This document shows positions 10,140 to 20,987 of a stretch of 64,000 nt of DNA, in pieces. The notes under the pieces are model-generated. The model had not been told where the DNA came from. It did not search any database and was given only the letters and a program-made list of their open reading frames with translations. The DNA comes from Chaenocephalus aceratus (lineage: Eukaryota; Chordata; Actinopteri; Perciformes; Channichthyidae). A program made the translations under genes and the position numbers. The first letter of the stretch is position 1. Each line of letters opens with the position of its first letter. Where the stretch lies: assembly GCA_023974075.1 (NCBI GenBank), contig JAMFTG010000600.1, positions 55,217 through 119,216 of the forward strand. The letters are read 5' to 3'.

Positions 10140-11600
10140 CTTCCGCCATGATATCACTATCAAATAACCCCTTTCATGGAATCGAACGCACAGATTGCCT
10201 CAGAGAAGGTGGCTGAATATCATCCCCAGATACTAAGATTTGATGCACACATTTTACACAGTCTAAAACTGCATCAATCAAAAAGGTTATCTCTATTTCT
10301 GCTGTGCTGAGATCATTATGAATTACTCCTTAAATAGTATCATATTTAACATTGAGATTTGGTTGAGCAGGGTGTACTTGTACCTTTACTAGAGATGTGG
10401 TCTGTTGTTTGTGTGTTTTTTAGTGTCAGGGTGGAACCCTTGTCTTTTTCTCTGCAAACCAGAATCTACCTACGGTACAAATAAATAACCTGAACCTGAT
10501 ATGCACAGATTAGAAAGCAACAGTGGTTGTGTGTGCCCGAAGATAATAAGATGTGATGCTCACCCTAACGGCCCGTCTACACTACAGGCATCAAAAAATC
10601 TTGAAGCTTGGCGATTTTTTTGCGAGCAATGCAACCAACAACCAATCAAATGAATCTCCCGCCCCCGACATACAAAGCAATAGCAATGTTAAAAACGAAG
10701 TAAACTGGATATAAACTCCCCAAACAGGCGAAAACCTACCAGTTTCACCCCCTGTCTCTGCCACCTCCCTCCATGCCTGGTTCCTCCGGTTTGTATCCCG
10801 GTAAATAGTTGTGGTCGGAATAACCGGGTGATTTGCTACCGTAATTTCTCGTTTGGAATATGAGGAAATGAAACTGCGGTCTGGCTCTCCCAGCTTGCAC
10901 GCAGTTTGATTGGCTAGCGCTTGTACTGGCGGGATTTGCATAAATGGGATTTGATTGGCTGACGCTTCCAGCTCAGCTTCAAAAGTTGAACATTGCTCAA
11001 CTTTTTGATGCTCACGATGCAAAGCCATGCTCCGCTCCCCACAATGCAGTTCGGCGAAAATTCTAAATCTTCTACGTCACCCCATTCAAGTGAATGGGCG
11101 AAGCGTTGAAAGCATTTTTCGATGCCTGTAGTGTAGACGGGCCGTCACCCTAACCTAATGCCTTTTAGTGAAAACGGTGCTGAAATGGACACATTGTAAA
11201 CATTGTAAACAGTTGTGTGAGAACTAGTGCCGTCTAAAACTCCATCGACCCAAAAGGGTCTCTCTCTTCTGCTGCCCTGATATTATTCTAAATGACCCCT
11301 TTGTGTTTTCAGCACTTCATTCGTATGATGTTTTAATGCTTTGTCAGCACTTTGTGATATGTCTGCGCTTTATAAATACATTTTACTTACTTAGTGACTT
11401 ACTTTAACAGTACCATATGCACAGATTACTAAGTAGCAGTGGGTGTATGTTGTCCGGAGATAGTAAGATTTGATGCAAACTCTAACCCTTGCCTTTTTAC
11501 TGAATACTTTGCTGAAACATTCAAACATCTGTGTCTGAGAACTTATGCAGTCTAAAACTCCATCACCCAAAGAGAGCGTATCTCACACAGCGTGTTGTAA
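10140..11600. repeat. Three diverged tandem units of ~320 bp, middle one interrupted
   Basis: A block with 'cacagatt', 'agata.taagattgatgc', 'gtctaaaactgcatc.a.ccaaaa' and 'tctgctg..ctgat' occurs around 10189-10345, 10505-11310 (minus the MITE at 10569-11144) and 11415-11590. Subtracting the MITE and its target duplication, the spacing is about 316 and 324 bp. The spacer around 11330-11395 ends in a LINE-like 'gcgctttataaatacattttacttactt' tail, so the unit may have originated from a retroelement end. Confidence 0.65.
10560..11153. mobile_element. MITE with 9-bp target-site duplication (576 bp)
   Basis: Termini are CGGCCCGTCTACACTACAGG (10569) and its inverse ending GTGTAGACGGGCCG (11144). 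The flanks carry the identical 9-mer TCACCCTAA (10560-10568, 11145-11153). A 9-bp duplication suggests a Mutator-like transposase, but 8 bp plus a chance match is possible. The 145-codon minus ORF at 10591-11028 has no domain. A family member with different terminal bases lies at 62016-63293; both share ttcaacttttgaagct and 'agcgtcagccaatcaaat'. Confidence 0.88.
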
Positions 11601-12054
11601 TTACTTCTATCGGTTTCCCGATACCGGTCCATTTCTGACGAGGGTCAGCATAACTGAAGGATTTGAAAAAACAAACTAATGAATAATTGAAGTACATCTA
11701 ATGGCGTACTCGAGTGATTTCTTTCTCTGTGTGCATCTATACCTCAGAGGTTTGTAGATCGAGGCGGATAATGGACTTCATGGAGGAACCTCTCTTTATG
11801 GATGGATATGCTCGATACAGAGAATGAAGAAATACTCAAATCATTTGCAAAAGTAAATTTGGAAATATCTTAAATAACTTCGATCGAAGAGAAAGTATTG
11901 AATTCAAATGTTTAACAGTGTCATTTCACAAGCACAATGTTTTATAATTTAGCTTTTTATCGATACAAATACCTGGTAGACCATTTTAATCCTGGAGTTT
12001 GTCAATGTGGAGCCTGTTTTAGTCAAATACTGGTTGACTAGTTGTACAGTACTG
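11601..12054. other. Apparently single-copy intergenic sequence
   Basis: No feature recognised. Confidence 0.4.
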
Positions 12055-12226
12055 CACTCTAAAAACAAATGCCTTGGCTCAACAAAGAAAACCAACGCAA
12101 CAGTTTGCATCGATGTTTATTGAGTTAAGACGACTTCTAATGAAATTGTCTTAAAGCAACAAAGTTATTTGAGTTAGGGGAGAAGGCTTTTCCTCTACAG
12201 TCAGAGGTGTTTTAATTACCACTTAC

Positions 12227-12616
12227 TTAAAGGTGGGGGTAGGTACGTTGAGAAACCGGCTCGAGATCGCTAGAATTTGAAAATACACAACCGGAGAAAA
12301 TCTGCCACTTCCTCACAGAGCCCCTCCTCCAACCACACACGAACGCGCACATGACCAATGAGGGCAGAGATAAGTTTGTGCCCCGATGGAAGGCTGACAG
12401 GCAGGTAGGCCATCCAATCCGTTTAGCCGGGCCGGCTAAACGGATTGGATGTACTTTTTACAGTATTACGGCTTCTACAGATGACATTTTTGTTATGGAT
12501 TTTTTGTCAAAGCACTTCAGATATTCATTGCTATCGGGATGTTAAGAGCATTCCATGGAATATAACAAAAAGTGTATCTCGAGCTGGTTTCTGAAACGTA
12601 CCTACCCCACCTTTAA
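12227..12616. mobile_element. TTAA-flanked MITE, copy 2 (382 bp)
   Basis: Same family as 2052-2424 in opposite orientation. It starts AGGTGGGGGTAGGTA (12231), ends TACCTACCCCACCT (12612), and has TTAA on both sides. A 41-bp near-perfect palindrome sits at 12411-12451. It is nested in the CACT-ended element, so it is the younger of the two. Confidence 0.9.
12411..12451. repeat. 41-bp perfect-arm palindrome
   Basis: Arms catccaatccgtttagccgg and its exact reverse complement flank a single g. In copy 1 (about 2217-2258) the same place holds a degenerate version, so the palindrome is a family feature that is either ancestral and decaying there or has been re-perfected here. Confidence 0.95.
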
Positions 12617-13732
12617 TAATTGGTATTATAAACATACGTTTTTAAGTTGATTGCTCCAAAATTTAAGTTGTTCCAACTTGTTTTACCACATGATTTAAAT
12701 GTAATCTTAAATTGTACTTAATTACCATCATTGTGAACACACGTTTTTAAGATGACAACCATTTATAAATTAAGCTTTCCAAATATATTGTATTCAATAG
12801 TTTTTTTTCTTAGCTTTTTCATGTTTTTTGCCTTTAAAAAAGAAATTAATTGATTCCACAACAAAAATATGAAGCAATTCGCTTTTTATTTTGAACTGCA
12901 GTTGTTTATTTCAACACATGATGTTTCAATCAGGAGAGACTTCATTTAGTTTGAACATGTATGGACACATGCCACATGATAAGGTGCATGAACCTGAAAT
13001 CACCGCTGACTGCAGGAGAGAGGAGAACCATTTTAAAGTTTGGCTGCAGCACGCTGATTGGCTGCTGGAGAATGAGGTGACATGTAATAGGTTAAAGAGA
13101 TCGCCTATGATGATTATAAGCAGCTGCGGAGTGAATGTATATACACCCCGTCTTCCTGAAAGAACTTGCGCTGAGCTTCATTTAAATCTTGAGAAAAAAG
13201 ATAAATAACACAAATTGAAATTGCCCCACAAATAATAAATAAACACATTAGCATATTACCATGGGGACACAGCAATGTGCCGATACAGTGCAACTACAAG
13301 GCTATCTACTGTATTTGAAAGACAAAAGATGCCACTCACCTTAAAATGTCCTTTGTATATTTCTATTTGTCTTAACTGTGGGAACTTGTCCCGGCATCTT
13401 AAGTGGGAGTGGACTTGAAATCCTTAACTCAAGGTGTAGAACAATGAAGTTATCAAGCCAGTTGCATTTCTTACTACAACTTGAATTTAGTTTGAAGTCA
13501 ATCAACGCAGAAATCAGAGTTCAAATGACGCACAATATTAAGTTGATGTAATTACCAACATTATTACGTCAACACAACTTATAAATTAATGTTTGCAACT
13601 TAAAATGTTTATCTAAATCAATTATCTCACATTTTTATCTTGCAACCATGCATTTAATTAAGTGGAGGTGAAAGGTCGCCGGAACTCGTTTTTAGAGTGT
13701 GCATATTATATCAGCGTATCATGTGTTTTTAT

Positions 13733-14451
13733 TAGGGCCGGGACTTTAACACGTTAATTAAGATTAATTAATTCCACAAAAATTAACGCGTTAAAAAAAT
13801 TAACGCATTTTAATCGCACTTTAATCGCACTTATTTTTGCACAGCGGAACGTTTCTCACTGGATGAGTTTCAGGCGTACCGATTATACTGGAGCACCAAC
13901 TAACGTTCATGACTTCAGCATGGGACTTCAGACAACAACAAACCACGGTGAACAATAGTCAAACATGAACGAACAAGCTGATGAGACCGCTTTGGTCGGC
14001 CCCGTGGATGGGACATTTTGTTTTAAAAAACGGACGGATGGAAGCGTCGACAAAAGCACGGTTGTGTGCAAATTATGCAAAAAAGAATTTGCATATCACC
14101 GCAGCACATCAAGCCTAAAGTATCACCTAAATGCAAAGCATGTAGCAGCTAGCGTGGACGTTAGCCCGACTCCGAGTGCAAGGAACCACACCCTGACCCA
14201 ACCCACACTCAACAGATGACTGGTTTCAGGGCCAGGATAAGTCAGTCCACGTCTGAGAGAATAACCAGCTCCCTGCTCACTGGACTGCACTCCACTGTAG
14301 ACCACTTGGAGTAACATCCATGTGGAAATTGCTTCTCACTGTTCTCAGGTCAAATATGTATATTTGATTAAAAAATGCGATTAATTTCGATTAATTAATT
14401 ACAAAGCCTCTAATTAATTAGATTATTTTTTTTAATCGAGTCCCGGCTCTA
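13733..14451 (+). mobile_element. hAT element remnant with BED exon (719 bp)
   Basis: Ends tagggccggg and cccggctcta form inverted termini with one mismatch, followed inward by ttaatt-rich sequence on both sides. Flanks gtttttat / gttttatt look like a slightly decayed 8-bp TSD. The interior holds a BED zinc-finger ORF (13965-14219) but no catalytic or dimerisation region, so it is an internally deleted hAT. Confidence 0.8.
13965..14219 (+). pseudogene. BED zinc-finger N-terminus of hAT transposase
   Basis: An 84-residue ORF has C35-x2-C38 and H54-x4-H59 (VCKLC ... LKYHLNAKH), the BED zinc-finger pattern used for DNA binding by hAT transposases and ZBED proteins. After residue 60 it is Ser/Thr/Pro-rich and stops with no splice donor at the end. 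A second short open stretch in the next frame reaches about 14315. No DDE or hAT C-terminal motif exists downstream in the element. The ATG chosen is the first in frame after the AT-rich terminal region. A transposase fragment, not a host gene. Confidence 0.78.
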
Positions 14452-15117
14452 GTTTTATTTGTACAAAGTAACCATAAGTGTTGAATACATGTAGTGCAGT
14501 TAAAGTATACATTTGCAAAACATGGACATAGAATTCTGCATGTATTGCACACCGGACTATTTGCAGTCAGCCCTACTTTTCATTTCTGGCACTGATATGC
14601 TTTAGCTCGTCCCTGCCTGTCAATAATTGAACGTACGCTCCAAAACATCTTTCCCAAACATCTCTTAATAAGGCACCCTACGGCTATATGCACTATGGCG
14701 GAGGAGAGGGGGGAGCTCCGAGATGCGTTCTGCTTCCCACGAGCCTCTGCAATCCACAGTGAAAGGGAAGAATCGACTGTCGTACCCATTTGATACTAAC
14801 CTAGAAATAAGCAGTCCAATAAAAACCATGCAGAGAACTTCAGCCTTTTCCTCATAAAAAGCCTTTCACTGCAATTGGCAATTCGTATAGCTTTGAATGT
14901 AGAAGGAGGAAAAGCTAGACTGGAAGTTTCCCCTGGTAACTACGGCCATACTACGAAGTGTTTCTTTTATATACTGCCTATCAAGTGCATTCTCTCTCTG
15001 CAAGTGCATTCATTTAGGTCGCCGCTGTGGTCGACATACTTGATAGAAAGCAGCTCAAGTGAGTCATTGTGGAGGTCATCGGCAGTTTTAAAGAGAGTAG
15101 TAGAGATATTATTTAAA

Positions 15118-15119
<2 letters not shown>
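14452..15119. other. Apparently single-copy sequence left of the TG tract
   Basis: No feature recognised. Confidence 0.4.
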
Positions 15120-15395
<276 letters not shown>

Positions 15396-15703
15396 GCGAT
15401 GTTCACTTTCAAGCACACACATAGCCACATCAGACCTCAATAGGACAGTAGCAAAGTCAAAAAACTGTATCTGGGTGTCATTTAACACAAAACTCAGCTT
15501 TTTTTTTCATGACACACACACACACACACACACACACATCCTGGAGCTTAGGCCATGGATCATTTTAGACAATGAAGGTGAGCGCAGTAAGGTGAATGAG
15601 GTAAAGGGAACAGTCAAACGTTGTGAAAGCCTCTGCAGATGTTGATTCACAGACCAAGTTATGATCCAAACATTCTGTAAAATCTAACTTTCCCTACTCC
15701 AAA

Positions 15704-16924
15704 ACTTTAAAGAGTCCTCTCCTGCTGATGTTCAGGTGTATATCAGTATGTAGTGTCTCTACTTTAAAGAGTTCTCTCCTGCTGATGTTCAGGTGTATAT
15801 CAGTTTGTAGCATCTCTACTTTAAAGAGTCCTCTCCTGCTGATGTTCAGGTGTATATCAGTATGTAGTGTCTCTACTTTAAAGAGTCCTCTCCTGCTGAT
15901 GTTCAGGTGTATATCAGTATGTAGTGTCTCTACTTTAAAGAGTCCTCTCCTGCTGATGTTCAGGTGTATATCAGTATGTAGTGTCTCTACTTTAAAGAGT
16001 CCTCTCCTGCTGATGTTCAGGTGTATATCAGTATGTAGTGTCTCTACTTTAAAGAGTCCTCTCCTGCTGATGTTCAGGTGTATATCAGTATGTAGCGTCT
16101 CTACTTTAAAGAGTTCTCTCCTGCTGATGTTCAGGTGTATATCAGTTTGTAGCATCTCTACTTTAAAGAGTCCTCTCCTGCTGATGTTCAGGTGTATATC
16201 AGTATGTAGTGTCCTCTACTTTAAAGAGTCCTCTCCAGCTGATGTTCAGGTGTATATCAGTATGTAGTGTCTCTACTTTAAAGAGTCCTCTCCTGCTGAT
16301 GTTCAGGTTCATATCAGTATGTAGCGTCTCTACTTTAAAGAGTTCTCTCCTGCTGATGTTCAGGTGTATATCAGTTTGTAGCATCTCTACTTTAAAGAGT
16401 CCTCTCCTGCTGATGTTCAGGTGTATATCAGTATGTAGTGTCTCTACTTTAAAGAGTCCTCTCCTGCTGATGTCCAGGTGTATATCAGTATGTAGTGTCT
16501 CTACTTTAAAGAGTCCTCTCCTGCTGATGTTCAGGTGTATATCAGTATGTAGTGTCTCTACTTTAAAGAGTCCTCTCCTGCTGATGTTCAGGTGTATATC
16601 AGTATGTAGTGTCTCTACTTTAAAGAGTCCTCTCCTGCTGATGTTCAGGTGTATATCAGTATGTAGTGTCTCTACTTTAAAGAGTCCTCTCCTGCTGATG
16701 TTCAGGTGTATATCAGTATGTAGTGTCTCTACTTTAAAGAGTCCTCTCCTGCTGATGTTCAGGTGTATATCAGTATGTAGTGTCTCTACTTTAAAGAGTC
16801 CTCTCCTGCTGATGTTCAGGTGTATATCAGTATGCAGTGTCTCTACTTTAAAGAGTCCCTCTCCTGCTGATGTTCAGGTGTATATCAGTATGTAGTGTCT
16901 CTACTTTAAAGAGTCCTCTCCTGG
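15704..16924. repeat. 57-bp minisatellite, ~21 units
   Basis: The unit runs from cctgctgatgttcaggtg through 'tatatcagtatgtagtgtct' to 'actttaaagagtcctct'. Twenty-one full units start at 15721 with a 57-bp step, with two 1-bp insertions (near 16213 and 16858). A variant pair (gttctct with gtttgtagcatc) recurs at units 2, 8 and 12, implying duplication of multi-unit blocks. 57 is divisible by 3, so long ORFs on both strands are artefacts. The array ends 59 bp before a TTAA-type transposon end. Confidence 0.96.
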
Positions 16925-16987
16925 ACTTTTTCCACAAAAACCTATATAAAAGGGTAAACCCAGAAAAAGCATAATAGGGCCCTTTAA
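16925..16987. mobile_element. Right end of a TTAA-type MITE carrying the 57-bp array
   Basis: 'agaaaaagcataatagggccct|TTAA' matches the recurrent fish MITE end 'gcataatatgg.cc.ttTAA', also seen at about 36020-36041. The left partner could not be located upstream of the array, so the element limits are open. Confidence 0.6.
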
Positions 16988-18102
16988 CACACTATCTAAC
17001 CCTCAATCATCCCCAAAACAACTCCGTAATTATTATAAAATATAGACTGAGCCTGCATAGTCATGCTCCAGGCATACAACATATACTCCAGACCAGAATG
17101 TAAATACTCTTGGTTAGGAATTAAAATCTCATCACGTCGAATGAGTTGTTGACCTTCCCGCTGTTAGTGGAAATAATTCAAGAGATGAACTCTTAAAACT
17201 ATTATGCAAAGCTGCTACTTCCTGCATCATTTTAGATTCACTGGCTTCCACTGCAAATATGAAATAGCCCCCAACCTTGTGGATACATAAAAAAACAGAA
17301 AACAGAAATATCATGATATAGTTGCCATGACATTATTATTCAGGAGTGTCACCTTATGCATCTACATCTGCTGTCAGACAGAGAGATCGAAATGAACCCT
17401 GCTGAGGATATTAAATTATAAGGATATTAAAACAGCTCCTCAGGAGATATGAGGGACTGGCTATGAACCAGAGGATTTTAATAACAGTAACATATTGCTT
17501 TGGATATTCATAATAAAAGTGGCATGTTCTTTTTCCGCCTGCTTCCTTTCATTTTGAGAGTGATTTATTGGTTTCTGGCAAACTGCAGCTCGATGAAGCG
17601 GCATTTTGAAGCCGAGTCTTCTTTATCCAGCGATCCATTTAAAGAATAGCTGTCTCTTCAAAAAGAGAGCGCTCCCTGATAAAATATCCCTTCGTGCAGT
17701 GTGTTTGCTTTTCAAGACATTACATTCTTAAAACTATTTCAGTTTGACATGAGAGGGTCGCTCATAAAGAGATGCTTATTTAAAAACAAGGAGAACAAAT
17801 CTGTTAAATCACAATTGACAAAGACATTATCGACAACACTTAGATAAGATTTTGTGAATGTGGTTTTGATTATTCTTTTAGAGATGTTTTCCATAAATGA
17901 ATAAAAATGTATCTTCATATTTTACAGTATATATTGGTTAGCTGCCTGCTCTGTTGTGATTGGTCAAAACCTTAAATAGGTCCCGCCCCCGGCATCATGT
18001 GCAATGTGTTGGAGAGCTAGCCAATAGAAGCACTATGTCAGAGGAAGTAAACAAAGGAGTCCAAAGGAGGCGTTTCAGGCAAGTGTGGGAGAGAAACGCT
18101 GT
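16988..18102. other. Intergenic; GC-box/CCAAT-like stretch at 17940-18100
   Basis: Mostly unique AT-rich sequence. About 17945-18040 has 'gattggtc', 'taaatag', 'cccgccccc' and 'ccaat' words, promoter-like or the inner part of an undefined element. No coding region follows. Confidence 0.4.
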
Positions 18103-18495
18103 GGGTGTTTCACAATCTCGAGTAAAGCTGCTCCAGAGCCACTATTTCAAGCATGCTACGTCATCGAGTGCCGCCGAAGGACTGTTCCAATGTCCAGCAT
18201 ACTTGGAATTCTACCGAGCCCGGCGTACTTCGTTTAGAGAAATGTCGAGGCTGCACATGTGTAGACTCCGCGGTCTTAAAATCCCCACAATGCTTTGCGC
18301 ACGGACCAATTTCCCCAAATCTGTGGCGGGAAATGTAAGGCGGGGGCCTCTCATGTGACGCACACCTGCACACTTGCTCGCCTGTTCCACTCTTCGTTTT
18401 CCGAATGCCAGGAAGGATTCTTGCCTCGCTTCTGAAGCAAGACGCTCGGAAGACATGTGCTACCAAGCAAGCGTACTCGACATTGAGAAACACCC
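18103..18495. mobile_element. GGGTGTTTC MITE, copy 1 (393 bp)
   Basis: Inverted ends gggtgtttcacaat.tcga and 'tcgacattgagaaacaccc'. It is about 85-90% similar by eye to 43450-43843. The similar ORFs in both copies reflect DNA homology, not coding selection. No convincing TSD; Harbinger-type is a guess based on the other copies. Confidence 0.85.
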
Positions 18496-18528
18496 ATCGA
18501 TTTTAGTCTTTTCAGACCATACCATGTG

Positions 18529-18722
18529 AGGGGTGTGGCGCAGTGGATTGTGCGTTGGTGTTCGGATCAGGGGGTCACAGGTTCAAACCCCGCTACAGTC
18601 AGCATGTCGTTGTGTCCCTGAGACGCTTCACCCCAAATTGCTCCTGTGGGGATTGCCCACAGTGTTGAGTATGTAAGTCACTTTGGATGAAAGCGTCTAA
18701 CAAGTGACATGTAATGTAATTA
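18529..18722 (+). mobile_element. tRNA-headed SINE with L2-like tail, plus copy
   Basis: An A-box-like tggcgcagtgg (18536-18546) and B-box-like ggttcaaaccc (18580-18590) form a tRNA-derived Pol III promoter. The body has 'catgtcgttgtgtccctgagacgcttcaccccaaattg' type sequence, and the tail 'aagtcactttggatgaaagcgtct' ends in tgtaatgtaat, as in fish L2-mobilised SINEs (V-SINE/HE1 type, family knowledge). A minus copy lies at 34430-34600. Confidence 0.85.
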
Positions 18723-20313
18723 ATGCACTAAAACCTATATCACTGCAGGAGAGGAAACATGTCTTTGTATAGCAACTTATGGCCTATGATCTTTAGAACA
18801 GTTGTCTATGCTGTGCTCACATCATGTTGGATTGAAGTTAGAGTAACAAAAGGAAATAATCCAGATGTTTAAAATATACAATTGTTCATATGATTGTTAA
18901 TGATAATGATTTTTATTTGTTCAATGGATGCATACATTTTTAAGTGCCTGTGACTTGTGGAAAGAATTAAACGGAGACTTATGGAGTTGTTGCAAACATT
19001 TTATATCAGGCAAGATGCGATGTATGGAACATGCATTGATTTAGAAAAACATCATTCTCAGATGTTAAGATGGCTGCTCTTGGCAAAACAAGCAAGTATG
19101 AGTTGTCTTGGCAACCAGAAAATGCAACTATATACTCTATATACTGAATATCCCAAAGTTGAGGCCACTCAAATAAAAGAAGAAATATGCAGTTCGTCCT
19201 TCGTCCAATATTTTTTTATTCCAAAATCACATAAGTGCAAAGGGAATGTAAGACATGTTGTCATATTTCTGGACGCAAAAGGTTCCAGTGCTGCTTGAGT
19301 TGTTAGTATTCACGTTTAGTTTGAGAAAGTGCATTTATATAATCAACCACCGCTGCTGACACATTACTGTCAGCCCTTTATCCCAGGCTTTTATATGTGT
19401 GACCGTGAGGGACGAATCCATCGCGCCAGCTTTCAAGCTTTCATTCCAACTTGGTTTTGTTTCCTTCCACCGACTCCTGTTGATGTCTCGATAAATAGCA
19501 GTTGTACACGTTTGGGAAATCACACACAAAGAGGATCAATTCCTTCTCAATGACTGAGAATCAGCAGACTCTCATTTCATTGTCAGGGCAGGATAGCGTC
19601 TATCGATTAGTCAGACGTGTGCAGCCGCAACATGACAGATTTCCAGAGGTGGACTCTTTCCTCAGAAGAAAAACCATCAGCGAGATAGTTTCATTAGAGT
19701 CAGCCCACTCAACGCTCATTTTATTGATTGGCTGTTCACTTCTGTGTTGCAATGCAGTATTATTGCATCTTCACATCTGTTTTCAGCGAGGCGGCTCTTT
19801 TCAGCACAAAGTCTTTGAAAATCCACTCTCACCAGCAAACAGAAGAAAGACACAGGGGGAGTCTAGCTGGTGAACATAATGGGGCTTTTAGAAGCTAAAA
19901 AAGTATATTTTCTTCACCCGAAGCAGAGCTACAAAAGAGTAAATATTGCACTTCAATACGCCAGGTGTCCAAGATATGACTTCAATCAATGCTCAGGCTG
20001 TACGTATGCAACTGTTTGCCAACACGTTCCCGATTCAGCTAAAGACATGGTAAAATGTCAAATCTATATTCACAGCTTGTGTCTGCTTCCCCCAAGTAGC
20101 CAAACAAAACTGTTATTCCACATTTAAATCAAACCCAGTGGTAGCGTTTCATTAAAGTTCAACATTTTGTTCAAAGGATATTCCACTACTTCTAGCACAC
20201 ATGTACAGCATGTACTAGTACATTGAGTTCATGTTATAAGAATGAGATTGTTGGCTTATAATAGGATTATATTCTGGTGAGTATTAGCTATGGAGGTGCC
20301 CGGTATCTCTTTC
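18723..20313. other. Apparently single-copy intergenic sequence, 1.6 kb
   Basis: No repeat recognised. ORFs of up to 123 codons (18957-19298, 19502-19873, 19870-20127) have no domain, no splice context and irregular composition, so I do not call them genes. Confidence 0.45.
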
Positions 20314-20514
20314 ACCTCATTCACACCAACGCAACTCCGGGTCAAGCTCCGTGCTAGAGCTTTTCAGGTTCAGAACCGGTTCTTCGGTTTAGCTCCGGCT
20401 CTTTTCACACCGCCCAGAGTCCGACTGGTGCTGCGTCATTGCGTCATCGTTTGCGTCATGACGTAACCCTTTGCGTGCCTGCTTCATAAAGCCAACGAAA
20501 ACCCCTCACAGCTG

Positions 20515-20556
<42 letters not shown>

Positions 20557-20910
20557 GCCGATTGTGCTCCAGCTTCCTCTGTACCTCTTCAGAAGACCAG
20601 ATTCCCAGTAGGTAGCTGGTCTCTTCAGTGGACCACTGCTGCTTGTTACATTTCTCCATCGTTGTGTACAAACTGGATAAAACGCCGTCTTTTTGTTGTT
20701 GTTCAGGAGTTGATCCCGCCCCTGTCCCCGCCTCGACGTAAGCGTGACGTATGCGGTGCTTTTGCTCTGGCCGGACAATTTTTTGGTGCTTGAAACTAAC
20801 CGGATTCCGGAGCTAAGAGGCTGCTCCGCTGCGGTGTGAACAGGAAAACCCGGTGCTTTTCAAGCTCCAGCTCCGAACCGGCCCTGAAACACCGTTGGTG
20901 TGAATGAGGT
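20314..20910. mobile_element. GTGTGAA-type MITE (597 bp) with (CAA)n
   Basis: Ends acctcattcacaccaacg and cgttggtgtgaatgaggt are exact inverses over 18 bp. Inner imperfect inverted words include 'agctcc', 'ttttcacaccgc' / 'gcggtgtgaaca'. A (CAA)13 run (20514-20553) sits directly before an ATG (20554) opening a 79-codon ORF with no known domain. Possibly Harbinger-like, by resemblance only. Confidence 0.78.
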
Positions 20911-20987
20911 ATTTGTCTTATTGGACCATGAAAGGTTTTGACACTCCCTGTGTGATGAATACACAGAGCAGGTCACAACATAAGCCC

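Larger units (their letters stand above)
12055..13699. mobile_element. CACT-ended DNA element (1.65 kb) with nested MITE
   Basis: Ends are CACTCTAAAAAC (12055) and GTTTTTAGAGTG (13688-13699), a short perfect inverted repeat. Subterminal regions on both sides repeat 'aagttg..., caactt' words. CACT termini fit CACTA/EnSpm or Chapaev-type elements (family knowledge); the target duplication is at best 2 bp (TG), so assignment is open. A TTAA MITE inserted at 12231-12612. The ORF at 12891-13208 has no recognisable domain. Confidence 0.7.

Noticed and set aside
10591..11028. 145-codon minus ORF
   Set aside because: Lies wholly inside a MITE. The homologous stretch at 62 kb is not kept in the same frame.
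15694..16895. Long ORFs on both strands with a 19-residue repeat
   Set aside because: The 57-bp unit is a multiple of 3 and lacks stops in some frames; ORFs run on both strands and stop at the 1-bp insertions.
18529..18600. tRNA gene
   Set aside because: A/B boxes are present, but no cloverleaf can be drawn and the body and tail are those of a SINE with a second copy.
20554..20793. 79-codon ORF right after (CAA)n
   Set aside because: Located inside a MITE, no recognised domain. Noted as the possible remnant of a first exon but not supported.
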